Below are positions 21,841 through 33,779 of a stretch of DNA of 64,000 nucleotides, piece by piece. The DNA is taken from the NCBI GenBank assembly GCA_963513935.1, contig OY740769.1:72867712-72931711 (forward strand), in the 5' to 3' direction. This DNA is from Aphrophora alni. Taxonomy: Eukaryota > Arthropoda > Insecta > Hemiptera > Aphrophoridae. Numbering within the stretch: position 1 is the first letter of the stretch; every line of letters starts with the position of its first letter. A model generated the notes under the pieces. It worked only from the letters and a program-made list of their open reading frames with translations. It searched no databases and had not been told where the DNA came from. The position numbers and the translations under genes were made by a program.

Positions 21841-24800
21841 TAGAAGAAGGGAACATTTGACGGCAAATTACTGTTTTGTGATAGTTTTATAGAATACTCA
21901 AACTTATAACGCCAGTCTAACTTCGATTAACTGATGTGGTAGGTTAGTAAGTTTCACGTGTTTACATTATCAAGATTCGTATTTTTAGTTTTCCTGGATT
22001 CTGTATTCAATTTAAAATTTGAAATTCCAAGCTACGAACTTTTAATTTTGATTATAGTTGTAGTTATTAATAGCATATTTTACTTATATTAGTACTTGGA
22101 TATTTTAAAGTAATTTAAGTGTTTACGTTAGAATGGTCGATATTTTGCTAGAGATATCTGAACAATAAAACTTTTATACACCTAATTTTAACAAAATCTG
22201 AAAATAAACTGCAAACCCTGTACATAATTAATTACCAAAATATATCCTTACGGGTTAAATTTGACAAATATTGAATACATTCAAGATGCATTTATCGAAT
22301 AAATCAATCTGAAAGGTACATTTAGAAAATGATGTCAACTCGTTTCTACCTACAAGCTATTTAATTACCAAATTTAAGTAAATACACAGACTTTGAAGTT
22401 TCTTATAGTTTAACCCTTCGAAAAACGTGAATGAATATTTTGGTATTTCAAATATTCTAAATTAAGTATCTCTCGAATTTCTCAATCCAGATTATCCAGC
22501 GCAACAGAGCGTACAATAGGTTAATAATCGTATCAAGAGATCGGAAAGTAGGGAAAGTTGAGTGAAAGCAATACTTTCTCCAGCCGGCCACTTCTGTTAG
22601 ACGCAACTTTGGGTCACACTATGCTAAAGATTTTCCAATTCTTGCGTAACGCATTACAGTGAAATGCGTAATGCGTGTTAAATCACTGAAAGCAATGAAC
22701 TTATTGGCGAGTAACAGTTGATTATGTAACAGGGTGATATTTAAAAATTATAAAGGATTATGAGTAAAATAGCCGTGGACATTAAATAGTTTTTCGTTTG
22801 CCATAACTGACACTTTCGTCTTCAGTTATAATTTTTAGACATATCTTGTGTTTGATTTTAAATCTGACTTTTAAGTAACAAAATGAAAGCATGTTCCCGC
22901 ATTTTTATATGTACGTAGGCGACATTTATAATTTCGAAGAAAAAATTGGTTAATTTTCATTTCAGACCAAAACCATAAAAAACCGGAGGATTTCGGGACG
23001 TGTAATTTCTTCAACTCAAATAGCTAAATTTATTGCATGCCTTTTTTACTAATTTCTTCTTAGGTGGCCTAATTTTGTATAAAATAACAAGATTTTTGTT
23101 TTAATAAAATCATAAAAAGACTTCTAAATGCCATGAGGAATTTCATTTGAACAAATTCAAATATTGTAGCGATCTACATATCCCAACGTATGGAAAGTGG
23201 CCAAACGTTTAGAAAATTGTAGTATGCTTCATCAACAACGTCTACAGCAAAGTCACGCCCTTAAGGTTATCTCCCTGCCACAAAATATACAAAACTGAAA
23301 TTTATAACCATTTGAACTGATTTTGTTGTTGTTTTTTTGCTTACTAAAACTTTTTTGTGTTGTTTTCAAGTGAAAAACTTCTTCGCATGTTTTCAACAGT
23401 TTCATTGCTGACTGACGGTCAACCCTAACACGTTTTGTGTAATAAATTACCAGTTTCTTTCCACTCTTTGTTCTATCACGAATAAACATGTCGATACTAG
23501 AGAGAATTAAACATAATGACCTCTTCTTGATAAACGGGATTTTTAAGCACAACGGTATGCACCTTAGGGGGCCATAACAATTTATAGCACCATCAAGACT
23601 TTATGGACACACTATATATTTATAATTAACCAGCACACTATTAAAAATGATAAGGAAAAGTCAATCATAAATATATAATGCAAATGCGAGACAGTTACAC
23701 AACAATGTAGATATACAAAATTATTACTTTCTAACACTAAAATGACATATAAAACCTATTAACTAACAAAAGCATACTGGCAGATTAGAAATATGTAATA
23801 GAAGAAGAAAAAACTTTATTTACATGCGAGAAAGTGGGATAAAACAAAGACTATAATAATCCACAAATGAGTACCGGTTTCAACACGTATTGGTTATTTA
23901 CAAGTGGCAAACTAAATAAATAAAAACAACAAATCAGAGGGAGTGGGGGTAGAGACTGGACTAGAGTAAGTAGGTGATTAAGGTCAACAAAAGGTAACGA
24001 CCGAGGACTGGGTTAACTGAAAACAACAAACATAGGCGTAGGTGGAAATACAGATCTACAAATAATAGCCTAATGAATAAGTAATATAACACATTCAATG
24101 TGATACAGAGAATATAGCGTAGATAATAAATTCGTTTGTGGATTGTAGATCCTGATTTTGTTCATGGATTCGAATATAGAATACAAAAATAATTTATCAA
24201 TAAAAAATTTTACAAAATAACTTTTTAAATTGATGTTTACTATAATTATACGTTTAATATCTTATGGGAATGTGTCTTACCATATATAATATAGATTAGA
24301 TAGAAATAAATAAAGTAATAATCCAATAGAATAACGAAATAATATTTTATTAATTGAAATTATTATCTGCATTCCTCGAAGTAACCGTTTCAACAAATCA
24401 GTTCAAAACATTAGAATTTTTAGGTAGATACTATAACTAAATGTTGTTATTTAGCTTGCTCCTATCGTTACTTGTGATGGATTTTTAACCTATTTCCCTA
24501 TGTTCAATCTATTTGAAATAATCCTGTTTCTCCTTCGCCCATGGTTTTAAATTGTCGGACACAACCCCATCAATATAGATATCTATGAAAAGGTCTCAGG
24601 GTGGAGAGTTCAAATTTAAGTTGATTACATTGCTTCCTTCGATTCCACATTTACACATTGCTAGACAACTCCTGCAATATGGATATCTGTGGAAAGGTCT
24701 TGCTAAGTACAGTTTAAATGTAGGTAAATCAATTTTTTCATTCAATTTTAGCATAATTATAATTAGTTTTCGTATTTAATAAAAACATAGTTATTTTTAA

Positions 24801-26293
24801 ATCATAACTTTGATCTACTTATTTTTAATTATTACGCCATAAAAGTACTTAGTTACATCACCAACATCAAAATGAAAAACTTCAAAGGTAAAAAATAATT
24901 TATTAAAATAACTTTTTAGCAAGGTTTTATTTTAAAATGTATTAAAAAATAGAAAAATACTTCAGAAAATTTTCTCTTTAGTGGCCAAAAAATTGTCTAC
25001 ACACTTTATTAAAAAAAAAAAAAAACTCTTGGGAGTTTTACAATCGATCTCTCAACTTCTAATCTTAAAAGTTCTGAAATTTGCTATGAATTAATTTATG
25101 TCATAGTACTGAATATCCATGTGGTGTATCTAAAAAAATAATAAAATCATTTAAAACATACAGATACAATATTCAGCAGGATATTTAAACCCTGTGTAAT
25201 GCAACGTGTAATTTGGCAAATAGTGTCTTTAAAACAGAAATTATAGTGTTTATGTTGCCACTAATCATTTCTTTTGTCTGTACGTCCGTATAACGTATTC
25301 AGAGAAAATTTCAGACCTTTTAAATTATTATAAGCCGATGATCTACAACTTTAGATGTTAGTATTTAAAAAAAAAAACAATTGCAAAGGTATGACGGTTT
25401 TATTTTTAGTTAGTTGTTTATGCAAATTTTTTACATCTTAAAATAAAAGCGTGTTTATACAAAGTTTAGTTCGGTATAGTCAATTAATGAAGATAGGCTA
25501 TATGTTTTTGAAAGAATGTTAATCATATAATTTATATCTCCTAAAGAAAAACTACCACATTTATAATATACTACATACGAGTATAATATGATTTCTCTAT
25601 TTTAATAAACATAACCTCAAAATATATAATTATTAATGTCACCGCGCTATAGGAGTGTGACGACAGGGCAAGGTTAGGTTAAGTTCATTCAAAACTCGGG
25701 ACTCGTGTTACCGCGGTCATTCACCTCCGCCTTGGTACCTTATCACTTGGCCAATCGAAACTGCCGAAACACGCACATCACTAGCCAATCTGTAACCTAC
25801 AATTAGTCGAAAAGCATCATATGCTGAGTCATTTGCTAAACCTAATCTTATTGCCAATATTATTCAAATTAAAGGATTATTTTGTGAAAGGTGTACAAAA
25901 TCAAGTGTACAAATTTTCTCATTTCTCAATAAAAATGTTTATTTCTGTCTTTACGAAAATTGCAATTCGGAAGTGCACAAATCTTTTGATACAACCACCC
26001 ACAATATCAAATACCTATTCGTCAAGGAATCGAGTTTTAATGTTGTCAGTGTAGGGTCATTTTTGCATATTATCACCAAAAAAATTCTTTTTTGGTTGAA
26101 TGACGATCCATAATTTAGTTATCAAAATCTGTATAACAGATTTAGGGGGAATCATAGTTGGTTTCTTTTTGTTTTGTAGTAGCTACTCTCAAATGAGTTA
26201 TATAAAAAATCTAAAGCCTCCAGATACGACCAAAATTTTATCATAATCTGTCCGCTCGTTTAATCTATGGGTATAGATAGACAGGTATCATTT
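21841..26293. other. 4.4 kb without a supported gene
   Basis: A minus-strand frame at 23253-23552 (99 codons, includes GKKLVIYYTKRVRVDRQSAM) is open but unrecognised. Near 24580 and 24680 the phrase GATATCTATGAAAAGGTCT recurs as GATATCTGTGGAAAGGTCT. At about 25650-25790 there is a GC-richer patch containing AAGGTTAGGTTAAG. A weak GAAACCGGTAC hammerhead-tail-like phrase occurs on the minus strand near 23870. No RNA gene was found. Confidence 0.4.
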
Positions 26294-28899
26294 CCAAAAC
26301 TATGTGTTTAGATACATGAGAGGGTAGAGAGGGGTGGGAGGGTAAAAATTGATATTTTTATGAACAACTTCATTTCGATTGTTTTTCCAAAACTATGTGT
26401 TTAGATACATGAGAGGGTAGAGAGGGGTGGGAGGGTAAAAATTGATATTTTTATGAACAACTTCATTTCGATTGTTTTTCCAAAACTATGTGTTTAGATA
26501 CATGAGAGGGTAGAGAGGGGTGGGAGGGTAAAAATTGATATTTTTATGAACAACTTCATTTCGATTGTTTTTCCAAAACTATGTGTTTAGATACATGAGA
26601 GGGTAGAGAGGGGTGGGAGGGTAAAAATTGATATTTTTATGAACAACTTCATTTCGATTGTTTTTCCAAAACTATGTGTTTAGATACATGAGAGGGTAGA
26701 GAGGGGTGGGAGGGTAAAAATTGATATTTTTATGAACAACTTCATTTCGATTGTTTTTCCAAAACTATGTGTTTAGATACATGAGAGGGTAGAGAGGGGT
26801 GGGAGGGTAAAAATTGATATTTTTATGAACAACTTCATTTCGATTGTTTTTCCAAAACTATGTGTTTAGATACATGAGAGGGTAGAGAGGGGTGGGAGGG
26901 TAAAAATTGATATTTTTATGAACAACTTCATTTCGATTGTTTTTCCAAAACTATGTGTTTAGATACATGAGAGGGTAGAGAGGGGAGGGAGGGTAAAAAT
27001 TGATATTTTTATGAACAACTTCATTTCGATTGTTTTTCCAAAACTATGTGTTTAGATACATGAGAGGGTAGAGAGGGGAGGGAGGGTAACAACTGATATT
27101 TGTATGAACAACTTCATTTCGATTGTTTTTCCAAAACTATGTGTTTAGATACATGAGAGGGTAGAGAGGGGTGGGAGGGTAAAAATTGATATTTTTATGA
27201 ACAACTTCATTTCGATTGTTTTTCCAAAACTATGTGTTTAGATACATGAGAGGGTAGAGAGGGGAGGGAGGGTAAAAATTGATATTTTTATGAACAACTT
27301 CATTTCGATTGTTTTTCCAAAACTATGTGTTTAGATACATGAGAGGGTAGAGAGGGGAGGGAGGGTAACAACTGATATTTGTATGAACAACTTCATTTCG
27401 ATTGTTTTTCCAAAACTATGTGTTTAGATACATGAGAGGGTAGAGAGGGGAGGGAGGGTAAAAATTGATATTTTTATGAACAACTTCATTTCGATTGTTT
27501 TTCCAAAACTATGTGTTTAGATACATGAGAGGGTAGAGAGGGGAGGGAGGGTAAAAATTGATATTTTTATGAACAACTTCATTTCGATTGTTTTTCCAAA
27601 ACTATGTGTTTAGATACATGAGAGGGTAGAGAGAGGAGGGAGGGTAAAAATTGATATTTTTATGAACAACTTCATTTCGATTGTTTTTCCAAAACTATGT
27701 GTTTAGATACATGAGAGGGTAGAGAGGGGAGGGAGGGTAACCACTGATATTTGTATGAACAACTTCATTTCGATTGTTTTTCCAAAACTATGTGTTTAGA
27801 TACATGAGAGGGTAGAGAGGGGAGGGAGGGTAAAAATTGATATTTTTATGAACAACTTCATTTCGATTGTTTTTCCAAAACTATGTGTTTAGATACATGA
27901 GAGGGTAGAGAGGGGAGGGAGGGTAAAAATTGTTATTTTTATGAACAACTTCATTTCGATTGTTTTTCCAAAACTATGTGTTTAGATACATGAGAGGGTA
28001 GAGAGGGGAGGGAGGGTAAAAATTGATATTTTTATGAACAACTTCATTTCGATTGTTTTTCCAAAACTATGTGTTTAGATACATGAGAGGGTAGAGAGGG
28101 GAGGGAGGGTAACAACTGATATTTGTATGAACAACTTCATTTCGATTGTTTTTCCAAAACTATGTGTTTAGATACATGAGAGGGTAGAGAGGGGTGGGAG
28201 GGTAAAAATTGATATTTTTATGAACAACTTCATTTCGATTGTTTTTCCAAAACTATGTGTTTAGATACATGAGAGGGTAGAGAGGGGTGGGAGGGTAAAA
28301 ATTGATATTTTTATGAACAACTTCATTTCGATTGTTTTTCCAAAACTATGTGTTTAGATACATGAGAGGGTAGAGAGGGGTGGGAGGGTAAAAATTGATA
28401 TTTTTATGAACAACTTCATTTCGATTGTTTTTCCAAAACTATGTGTTTAGATACATGAGAGGGTAGAGAGGGGTGGGAGGGTAAAAATTGATATTTTTAT
28501 GAACAACTTCATTTCGATTGTTTTTCCAAAACTATGTGTTTAGATACATGAGAGGGTAGAGAGGGGAGGGAGGGTAAAAATTGATATTTTTATGAACAAC
28601 TTCATTTCGATTGTTTTTCCAAAACTATGTGTTTAGATACATGAGAGGGTAGAGAGGGGAGGGAGGGTAAAAATTGATATTTTTATGAACAACTTCATTT
28701 CGATTGTTTTTCCAAAACTATGTGTTTAGATACATGAGAGGGTAGAGAGGGGTGGGAGGGTAAAAATTGATATTTTTATGAACAACTTCATTTCGATTGT
28801 TTTTCCAAAACTATGTGTTTAGATACATGAGAGGGTAGAGAGGGGAGGGAGGGTAAAAATTGATATTTTTATGAACAACTTCATTTCGATTGTTTTTCC
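26294..28899. repeat. 93-bp satellite array, 28 copies
   Basis: CCAAAACTATGTGTTTAGAT recurs every 93 bp with no length variants from 26294 to 28805. The array ends abruptly in GTTTTTCC at 28899. Copies are nearly identical. The main variants are GGGGTGGGA versus GGGGAGGGA, and a linked cluster (AACAACTGATATTTGTATG in place of AAAAATTGATATTTTTATG) in copies 9, 12, 16 (as AACCACTG) and 20. Copies 1-7 and 21-24 are T-type; the middle is mostly A-type. High identity with invariant period points to recent amplification by unequal exchange or gene conversion. There is no spacer and no coding frame. Confidence 0.97.
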
Positions 28900-30143
28900 C
28901 GTGAAGAAATTTTCTCTGTTCTACGTATAGGTAAGAAAGTGTGAAAACGAGTATCTATAACTATGGAAATGTATTGAGCTCCTTGTTGAAAGCTGTAATA
29001 AATACATAAGTTACTACTTATTAAGTTTTTAATAAATAGAAACCAACTATATTATCCACTTTTCTATGTTGATTTATACATGTAGATGTTTTAATGTTCC
29101 TGTTTTACGTTCCCGCACATATTCGACACGAAAAATTGTTTATATTTTGACACGGATCCAAACTGCAGGACAAACAGCACAATAGACAATTTTTGGTAAT
29201 GACATATCCAACGTGCATTGGCGTGGAACGCAACGCGGAGTTTTTGCCGACTTTGCGGCGGGTCGACGACCAGCATTCGGCAGTCCGACGGTTCCAACAA
29301 ACCTATAAAACTCACATCTCAGCCGGATGTATACAGAAATGTCTGTATGCCCATCTTTGACTGCGAAATGAAATCTTTTGCTTCCTACTTCCTTATGCCT
29401 TTTGTCTGTTTGCGCGTAAAGGTGTGATGTATTTTTAAACCAATTTGTTTACATTCCCGGCCACAAAGCGCGGTCGGAAGTCCGGCGAAACATGTGAATG
29501 TTTTCAAATTGTCAGTTTTTACGCCGAATAATTGAGTCCGAATGGCGACTACTCTACTAAAGAATGAAAGAAAATTAAGAGTCAAAATTATAAATCAACA
29601 AAGGACGCCGGCATAGAAAGATTTATACCTCATAATCATAACAAACGATTTTTATAAAATTTGGTGAATAATCAAAAAGTAAAATCACAATGCATTAAGT
29701 AATTTGGTAAACACTAAAATCTATCCCAACACTCGGCATAATACATTTTTTTATTGAAATTTGTACAGCGTTTATGTGCGTCTAATAAATCAGTTTCAGT
29801 GAGTACACAAGTGGAAAGGTGAGTCATCATTGAGGGGGGGGAGGTCCTAATAATAAAAATTTATGTTTGACAAGTTTTTAGCGTCAGTAATTCAAACTTA
29901 AAAGCTAGTACTGAAAGAACGTTTGCAATTTTCGTATTTTTTAACACACGATTTCCATATTGATGGAAATTATTTTTTTTCGAAATAGGATAATTATTTT
30001 GTACTTAGGCTATTTTTCGGCTTGAATTCTTTAAACATATGAACTATTTTCGTTGAATTTTTCTTAACGATGTACTTAAAAAGATTTCAGTGTGGTTCTC
30101 TTTGAATCGACAACAGTCTACCCATACTAAAATATTTCTGATT
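28900..30143. other. Unassigned stretch with two GC/CpG-rich patches
   Basis: 29200-29320 (CGGCGGGTCGACGACC) and 29450-29560 (AAAGCGCGGTCGGAAGTCC) stand out from AT-rich surroundings. Frames are open on both strands across the first patch, one of them with SFCRLCGGS (see findings). None is called as a gene. A run of 8 G lies near 29834. Confidence 0.4.
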
Positions 30144-30563
30144 TATGTAGCTGCTATCTTTATGATTCCAGTAGCTGCTATTTTTAAGATTGCTGTAGCT
30201 CCTATCTTTATGAATACTGTAGCTGCTATCTTTATGATTCCTGTAGCTGCTATCTTTAAGATTGCTGTAGCTGCTATCTTTATGATATCTGTAGTTGCTA
30301 TCTTTATGATTTCTGTAGCTGCTATCTTTATGATATCTGTAGCTGCTATCTTTAAGATTTCTGTAGCTGCTATCTTTATGATATCTGTAGCTACTATTTT
30401 TAAGATATCTGTAGCTGCTATCTTTATGATATCTGTAGCTGCTAACTTTAAGATTACTGTAGCTGCTATCTTTAAGATATTCTGTAGTTGCTATCTTTAT
30501 GATTTCTGTAGCTGCTATCTTTAAGATATCTGTAGGTGCTATCTTTATGATTTCTGTAGGTGC
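30144..30563. repeat. 24-bp minisatellite, about 17 units
   Basis: Unit TGTAGCTGCTATCTTTATGA plus four variable bases. Units differ mainly in TATGAT versus TAAGAT and in the last bases. Because 24 is a multiple of three, both strands stay open through it (plus 30090-30524; minus 30087-30575, an octapeptide of the SSYRYHKD type). These frames are a by-product of the repeat and not evidence of a gene. Confidence 0.95.
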
Positions 30564-30716
30564 AGGGAGCCTCAAAACGGATAATAAAACTCAAAATCAT
30601 TTTTTTACTTTTTCACATAGGCTATAGCTATGAGAAGAATCAAATCGTACATGTCGACTTTTTTTATGGATAAGATAAAAAGATTTTTGTTTGAGAATGA
30701 TGTCTGTCTGTCGTAC
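30564..30716. other. Short spacer, no gene seen
   Basis: AT-rich; contains TAGGCTATAGCTATGAG, a phrase similar to one at about 19883. Confidence 0.4.
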
Positions 30717-31030
30717 AGCCCAAACGTGTAGTCAAATATTTATCAAATTTTGTATGTGGGTATATATTTTCAAAAACTCAAAATTTGATGGTATTTAATG
30801 TTCATTCAATATTTGATTAAATTGTGCTCAAGTAAATAGTTTCTGACCCAAACAAAACGTATTGGTCAACATGGTAGTAACTACAGGTACAAAAACCAAA
30901 AATCGCTGTTTTAAGGTACAAGGGCTGTTGTAAAATAAGTAATTTATTAAAATTGATTCTACTAATTTCGTTTAAAATTTAGTAAAATGTGAAGATTAAT
31001 GACCCAAACACGTGTGTTATGTCGCAAGTA
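30717..31030. repeat. Dispersed repeat C, copy 2
   Basis: Same order of landmarks as copy 1: CAGCCCAAAC, TCAAATTTTGTATGTGGGTA, AAACTCAAAATTTGATGG, ACCCAAACAAAACGTATTGG. It is diverged, with no defined ends. Confidence 0.5.
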
Positions 31031-32704
31031 AACCGTTATTAGAAACTCAATTTAATCACGCTGACGACACATTTATTGCACAAAGTTTAGTTTCTTATTT
31101 TAATATTTTGTAAAGATTGTATCCACAGATCATTTTCATTTTGAACAGAACTACCGAACTGGATTTTTTCTGGTGACGATTAATGTCGGTTCGTTTTATT
31201 TGGTTTTGGGGATGTGCGAGTGATAAACTTTATCTAAAGTCAAAACTATAAACGATTGTTAGCGTATACTAGATATTCTGTCTATCGCAAATATTTCAAC
31301 AGACTAATAATGTTAATAAATATAAATAAATCGTCACGTTCAAGAAATTAATTGTTTTCGAGAGAAAGTTTAGTGTCATCCTTCAATACATGTCCTTATG
31401 TTGCCTAGAAGTGTAAATCTAGACTTGAAAGAACCGGCCCGAAGGACCACTTTTCCACTTTCACCTATTCTAGCTGCTCTAATAGCTAAACAGAGATTTA
31501 CTTTTTTCCTGAGATCCTAATGAACTTTTACCGTCAATTTGTAACAAGGGACAAGAAATAAGCACTTTCATTTCTTCACTTAGAGGTAATTTCACTAAAA
31601 CAGTCAATTAATTTCGCCGTGTAAGTTTCAACGACCGGTGAAAGGAAGTCATATTATTCAATTATGGAAACGTAAGATTTTTTTAATTTCCAATCGTATC
31701 AGTGAGAGTTGATTGTTCTTTTGTTTAAATGTAATGTTGAACATATCTCTGCACGTACTGATGTACTCTATGTACAGCTTGTTCCAAAAGCCTTGACCGG
31801 AAGATCAATACAATATTTTTGAATTTTTGCAATGGTATTTTTTCTTTTCATAAATTCGCATGGAACGAAAGTTATGAGATGGGATACAAATTTTGAATTT
31901 TTAGCTGAAAATTTCGTTTTGAAGATATTTTTGGAATTATGTGCGACGTCTGTCTACCGTTTGAGCAGTGTGCCATTAATCGAAACAGATTAACCGATTT
32001 TGATCGTATTAATATTAGACTATTTTAGCCTAAATACTACGTTTCTCTAATAATCAATAATCAGTTGCCGATTTTCATTAAACATTTCTCAAAATATTGC
32101 TTCCAAACAGGACATTCGCAAAATTACTATTCTAAAGTTATTTGTTACAAAGAGATCTTAGTTTCTACTGATTTCTTGTGATATCTGAAAGTAAATAACA
32201 CTAATCAATTAAAATAAAATTGATGATCTCGTGTAGTTTAAAAAAAATAAGCACTTGACCGTTGTAAATAAAACACCATACAAAGAGAAGAACCAGATTA
32301 TAGGTTAAGTTGATAAAGCTTCTCTTTGTGTTGGGAAACACATTATGGGTGACTGAAATGTTCAATGCACGTTAAAATACTTAAAACACGTCATTAGCGG
32401 TTCCTCTGTTTCATTGGCAAAAAGAAGTTGTGGATTAAACAAATTTTGACATTAAAAAATTTGGCGATTGTGAATGACACGCTTGTGATCACGTGTTGTT
32501 TCAACGGGCTGTGAGATTATCTTTACATAGCTTTAGTGCGGTAAATTACTGTAGAAAAGTGATTAATTTTGTACAAAGTTTAGTCATTTAAATGTACAAC
32601 CTAATCACCCAAAACAGTATAGAAATAAGGCCATTATGGTTTTCGTTAATAAAAATTCTACTTTAAATAAGGGTGAAATCTTTGCTCGCTTTAAATCTCC
32701 AGTA
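31031..32704. other. AT-rich stretch, no gene seen
   Basis: No supported frame or structured element. It ends at the TA target site of MITE B copy 3. Confidence 0.4.
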
Positions 32705-33036
32705 CAGTATCTTCAAGCTAGTAATGTGTCTGGGGTGGAGAGGATAAGAGGGGCCCCCACTCTTTGTTTGTTGCGTTTGCTTTCAGCGGTACAACCCCCC
32801 CTCCCAATATAGACCTCAAATGCTTCTGTGTAAACGCATACTTTACTTTCGTTGCTTTTATCGGTGCAAATAAGAATAAAACGTTTACAAAAGTCTGTCA
32901 CGAAGTTGTAACTTTAGGAGTTATTTGTGTACCTAGTTTTCTTGGAATGGGTTGTACCGTCAAGTTAGGCTAGGGAAGCAAGTAGAAGGGAGGACACGCC
33001 CCTTACTCCAGACACAATATTAGTCTGAGGCTACGG
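32705..33036 (-). mobile_element. MITE family B, copy 3 (332 bp)
   Basis: TA-flanked (32703-32704, 33037-33038). It starts CAGTATCTTCAAGCTAGTAA and ends TATTAGTCTGAGGCTACGG, so its last bases are slightly decayed. The two open frames inside (32713-32901 minus, 32764-32973 plus) are repeat sequence and not genes. It lies only about 380 bp upstream of the first Lsm11 exon seen here. Confidence 0.85.
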
Positions 33037-33082
33037 TAGATGTGATGACTAGACCACGTATACAAATTTTGAAAAAGAAGAC

Positions 33083-33141
33083 TAAAGGGTGTTCACTCCG
33101 CTAAACCGTTAGGTCACCACGCCTTTAGCTCACACCCTTAT
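33083..33141 (-). repeat. Possible tRNA-derived SINE head
   Basis: On the minus strand GGCGTGGTGACCTAACGG followed by TTTAGCGGAGTG resembles a pol III box A as found in tRNA-derived SINEs (TGGCCTAGTGGTTAGCG type). AAGGGTGT and ACACCCTT bracket it as an inverted repeat. No convincing box B follows, so this is a fragment at best. Confidence 0.3.
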
Positions 33142-33416
33142 AGATTAGTTGATCATTTGTTAGCCATAAGTGTAGTTCTGTGAATTGTACTTTTTCTGAT
33201 CACATTTCCTTAATTTTTGTGACTGCTAGGGCCGAGCTTTAGGCCAGAAGGTTCTGTCTTAAATTACTAATGTTAGTTTTAGTTTACAACACTGTCTCTT
33301 GTATTAGTTTTTATACACACAAATGATGGCAGACGTCCGATGAAACCGTATCAATATTACAAACAATCCCTAATTATCAAAAATTTTAAAACCATAATAT
33401 ACAGTATGTATTACAG
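33142..33416. other. Probable Lsm11 intron sequence
   Basis: AT-rich sequence immediately upstream of the first Lsm11 exon seen here. A candidate acceptor is TTACAG at 33411-33416. No upstream exon was recognised. Confidence 0.4.
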
Positions 33417-33560
33417 CACAAAATTCAATACTTAAATATGGTTTCAGAACCTATCCGAAGAGAACAAAAGGCAGTGAGAAATGTCGTTACGAGGATGATG
33501 GAATTTGAAGGACCTCTTTCTTTCCTTAAAGACTTGATGGAACGAAAGATCCGGGTTAAG
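33417..33560 (+). CDS. Lsm11: Lsm11 internal exon A (start of Sm domain)
   Basis: Lsm11 is the U7-snRNP-specific Sm-like protein. With Lsm10 and the Sm core it forms the U7 ring and recruits FLASH and the cleavage complex to replication-dependent histone pre-mRNAs in the nucleus. This exon encodes KAVRNVVTRMMEFEGPLSF then LKDLMERKIRVKV, matching the conserved stretch before and into Sm strand beta-1 of animal Lsm11 (human has RNVLTRM at the same place). It ends GTTAAG|GTAAGG, a strong donor, in phase 0. The left edge is uncertain: acceptors are possible at 33415-33416 (exon from 33417) and 33446-33447 (exon from 33448), and an in-frame ATG lies at 33438. The family's N-terminal FLASH-binding region must be encoded upstream and was not found. 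Confidence 0.85.
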
Positions 33561-33640
33561 GTAAGGACTTCTTTAAATATAGCATTCAATAAATAACTAG
33601 ATCCGTATTGAAGCTAATACATATTTGATGTGACATACAG

Positions 33641-33779
33641 GTTACGACAAGGAATATGAGCGGCATACGTGGCTACTGCGTTGGTTTTATAGCAGCCTTC
33701 GACAAGCATTGGAATTTGGCCATGGAAGATGTCATCGAAGTCTGGAGTAGGAGAAAAATGCTGAAAACTCCGGCTTTAG
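33641..33779 (+). CDS. Lsm11: Lsm11 internal exon B (Sm1 motif)
   Basis: It continues directly in phase from exon A across an 80-bp GT-AG intron (33561-33640, GTAAGG...ACATACAG). It encodes VTTRNMSGIRGYCV then GFIAAFDKHWNLAMEDVIEV and WSRRKMLKTPALG. The pattern G-x3-x-FD-x3-N-x-x-x-x-D is the Sm1 signature (G at the bend, FDKHWN in strand beta-3, ED at the end). The IRG-C-GF-AFDK-WN-A--DV series is specific to Lsm11 among Sm proteins. The exon ends CTTTAG|GTAATA in phase 1. In Lsm11 a long spacer separates Sm1 from the Sm2 motif (RGE-V-LV type); no exon carrying Sm2 was recognised downstream. Together the two exons encode about 94 residues, a fraction of the expected protein. No defect is visible in them. 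Confidence 0.93.

Noticed and set aside
23253..23552. 99-codon minus-strand frame
   Set aside because: Partly protein-like (GKKLVIYYTKRV) but no recognisable family, and it ends in low-complexity KQKNNNK. Not enough for a call.
23840..23935. A fourth hammerhead-like site (GAAACCGGTAC on the minus strand)
   Set aside because: No CUGANGA box, only a 3-bp possible stem II; too weak.
25660..25690. Telomere-like TTAGG repeats in AAGGTTAGGTTAAG
   Set aside because: Only two imperfect units, no array.
26294..28899. Regular repeats that might suggest a CRISPR array
   Set aside because: Units are directly adjacent 93-bp monomers with no unique spacers, no cas genes, and a eukaryotic context. It is a satellite.
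30087..30575. 162- and 144-codon open frames on opposite strands as genes
   Set aside because: Both are produced by a 24-bp tandem repeat. Neither has non-repetitive coding sequence or a recognisable domain.
32713..32973. Two overlapping frames on opposite strands
   Set aside because: Both are inside MITE B copy 3.
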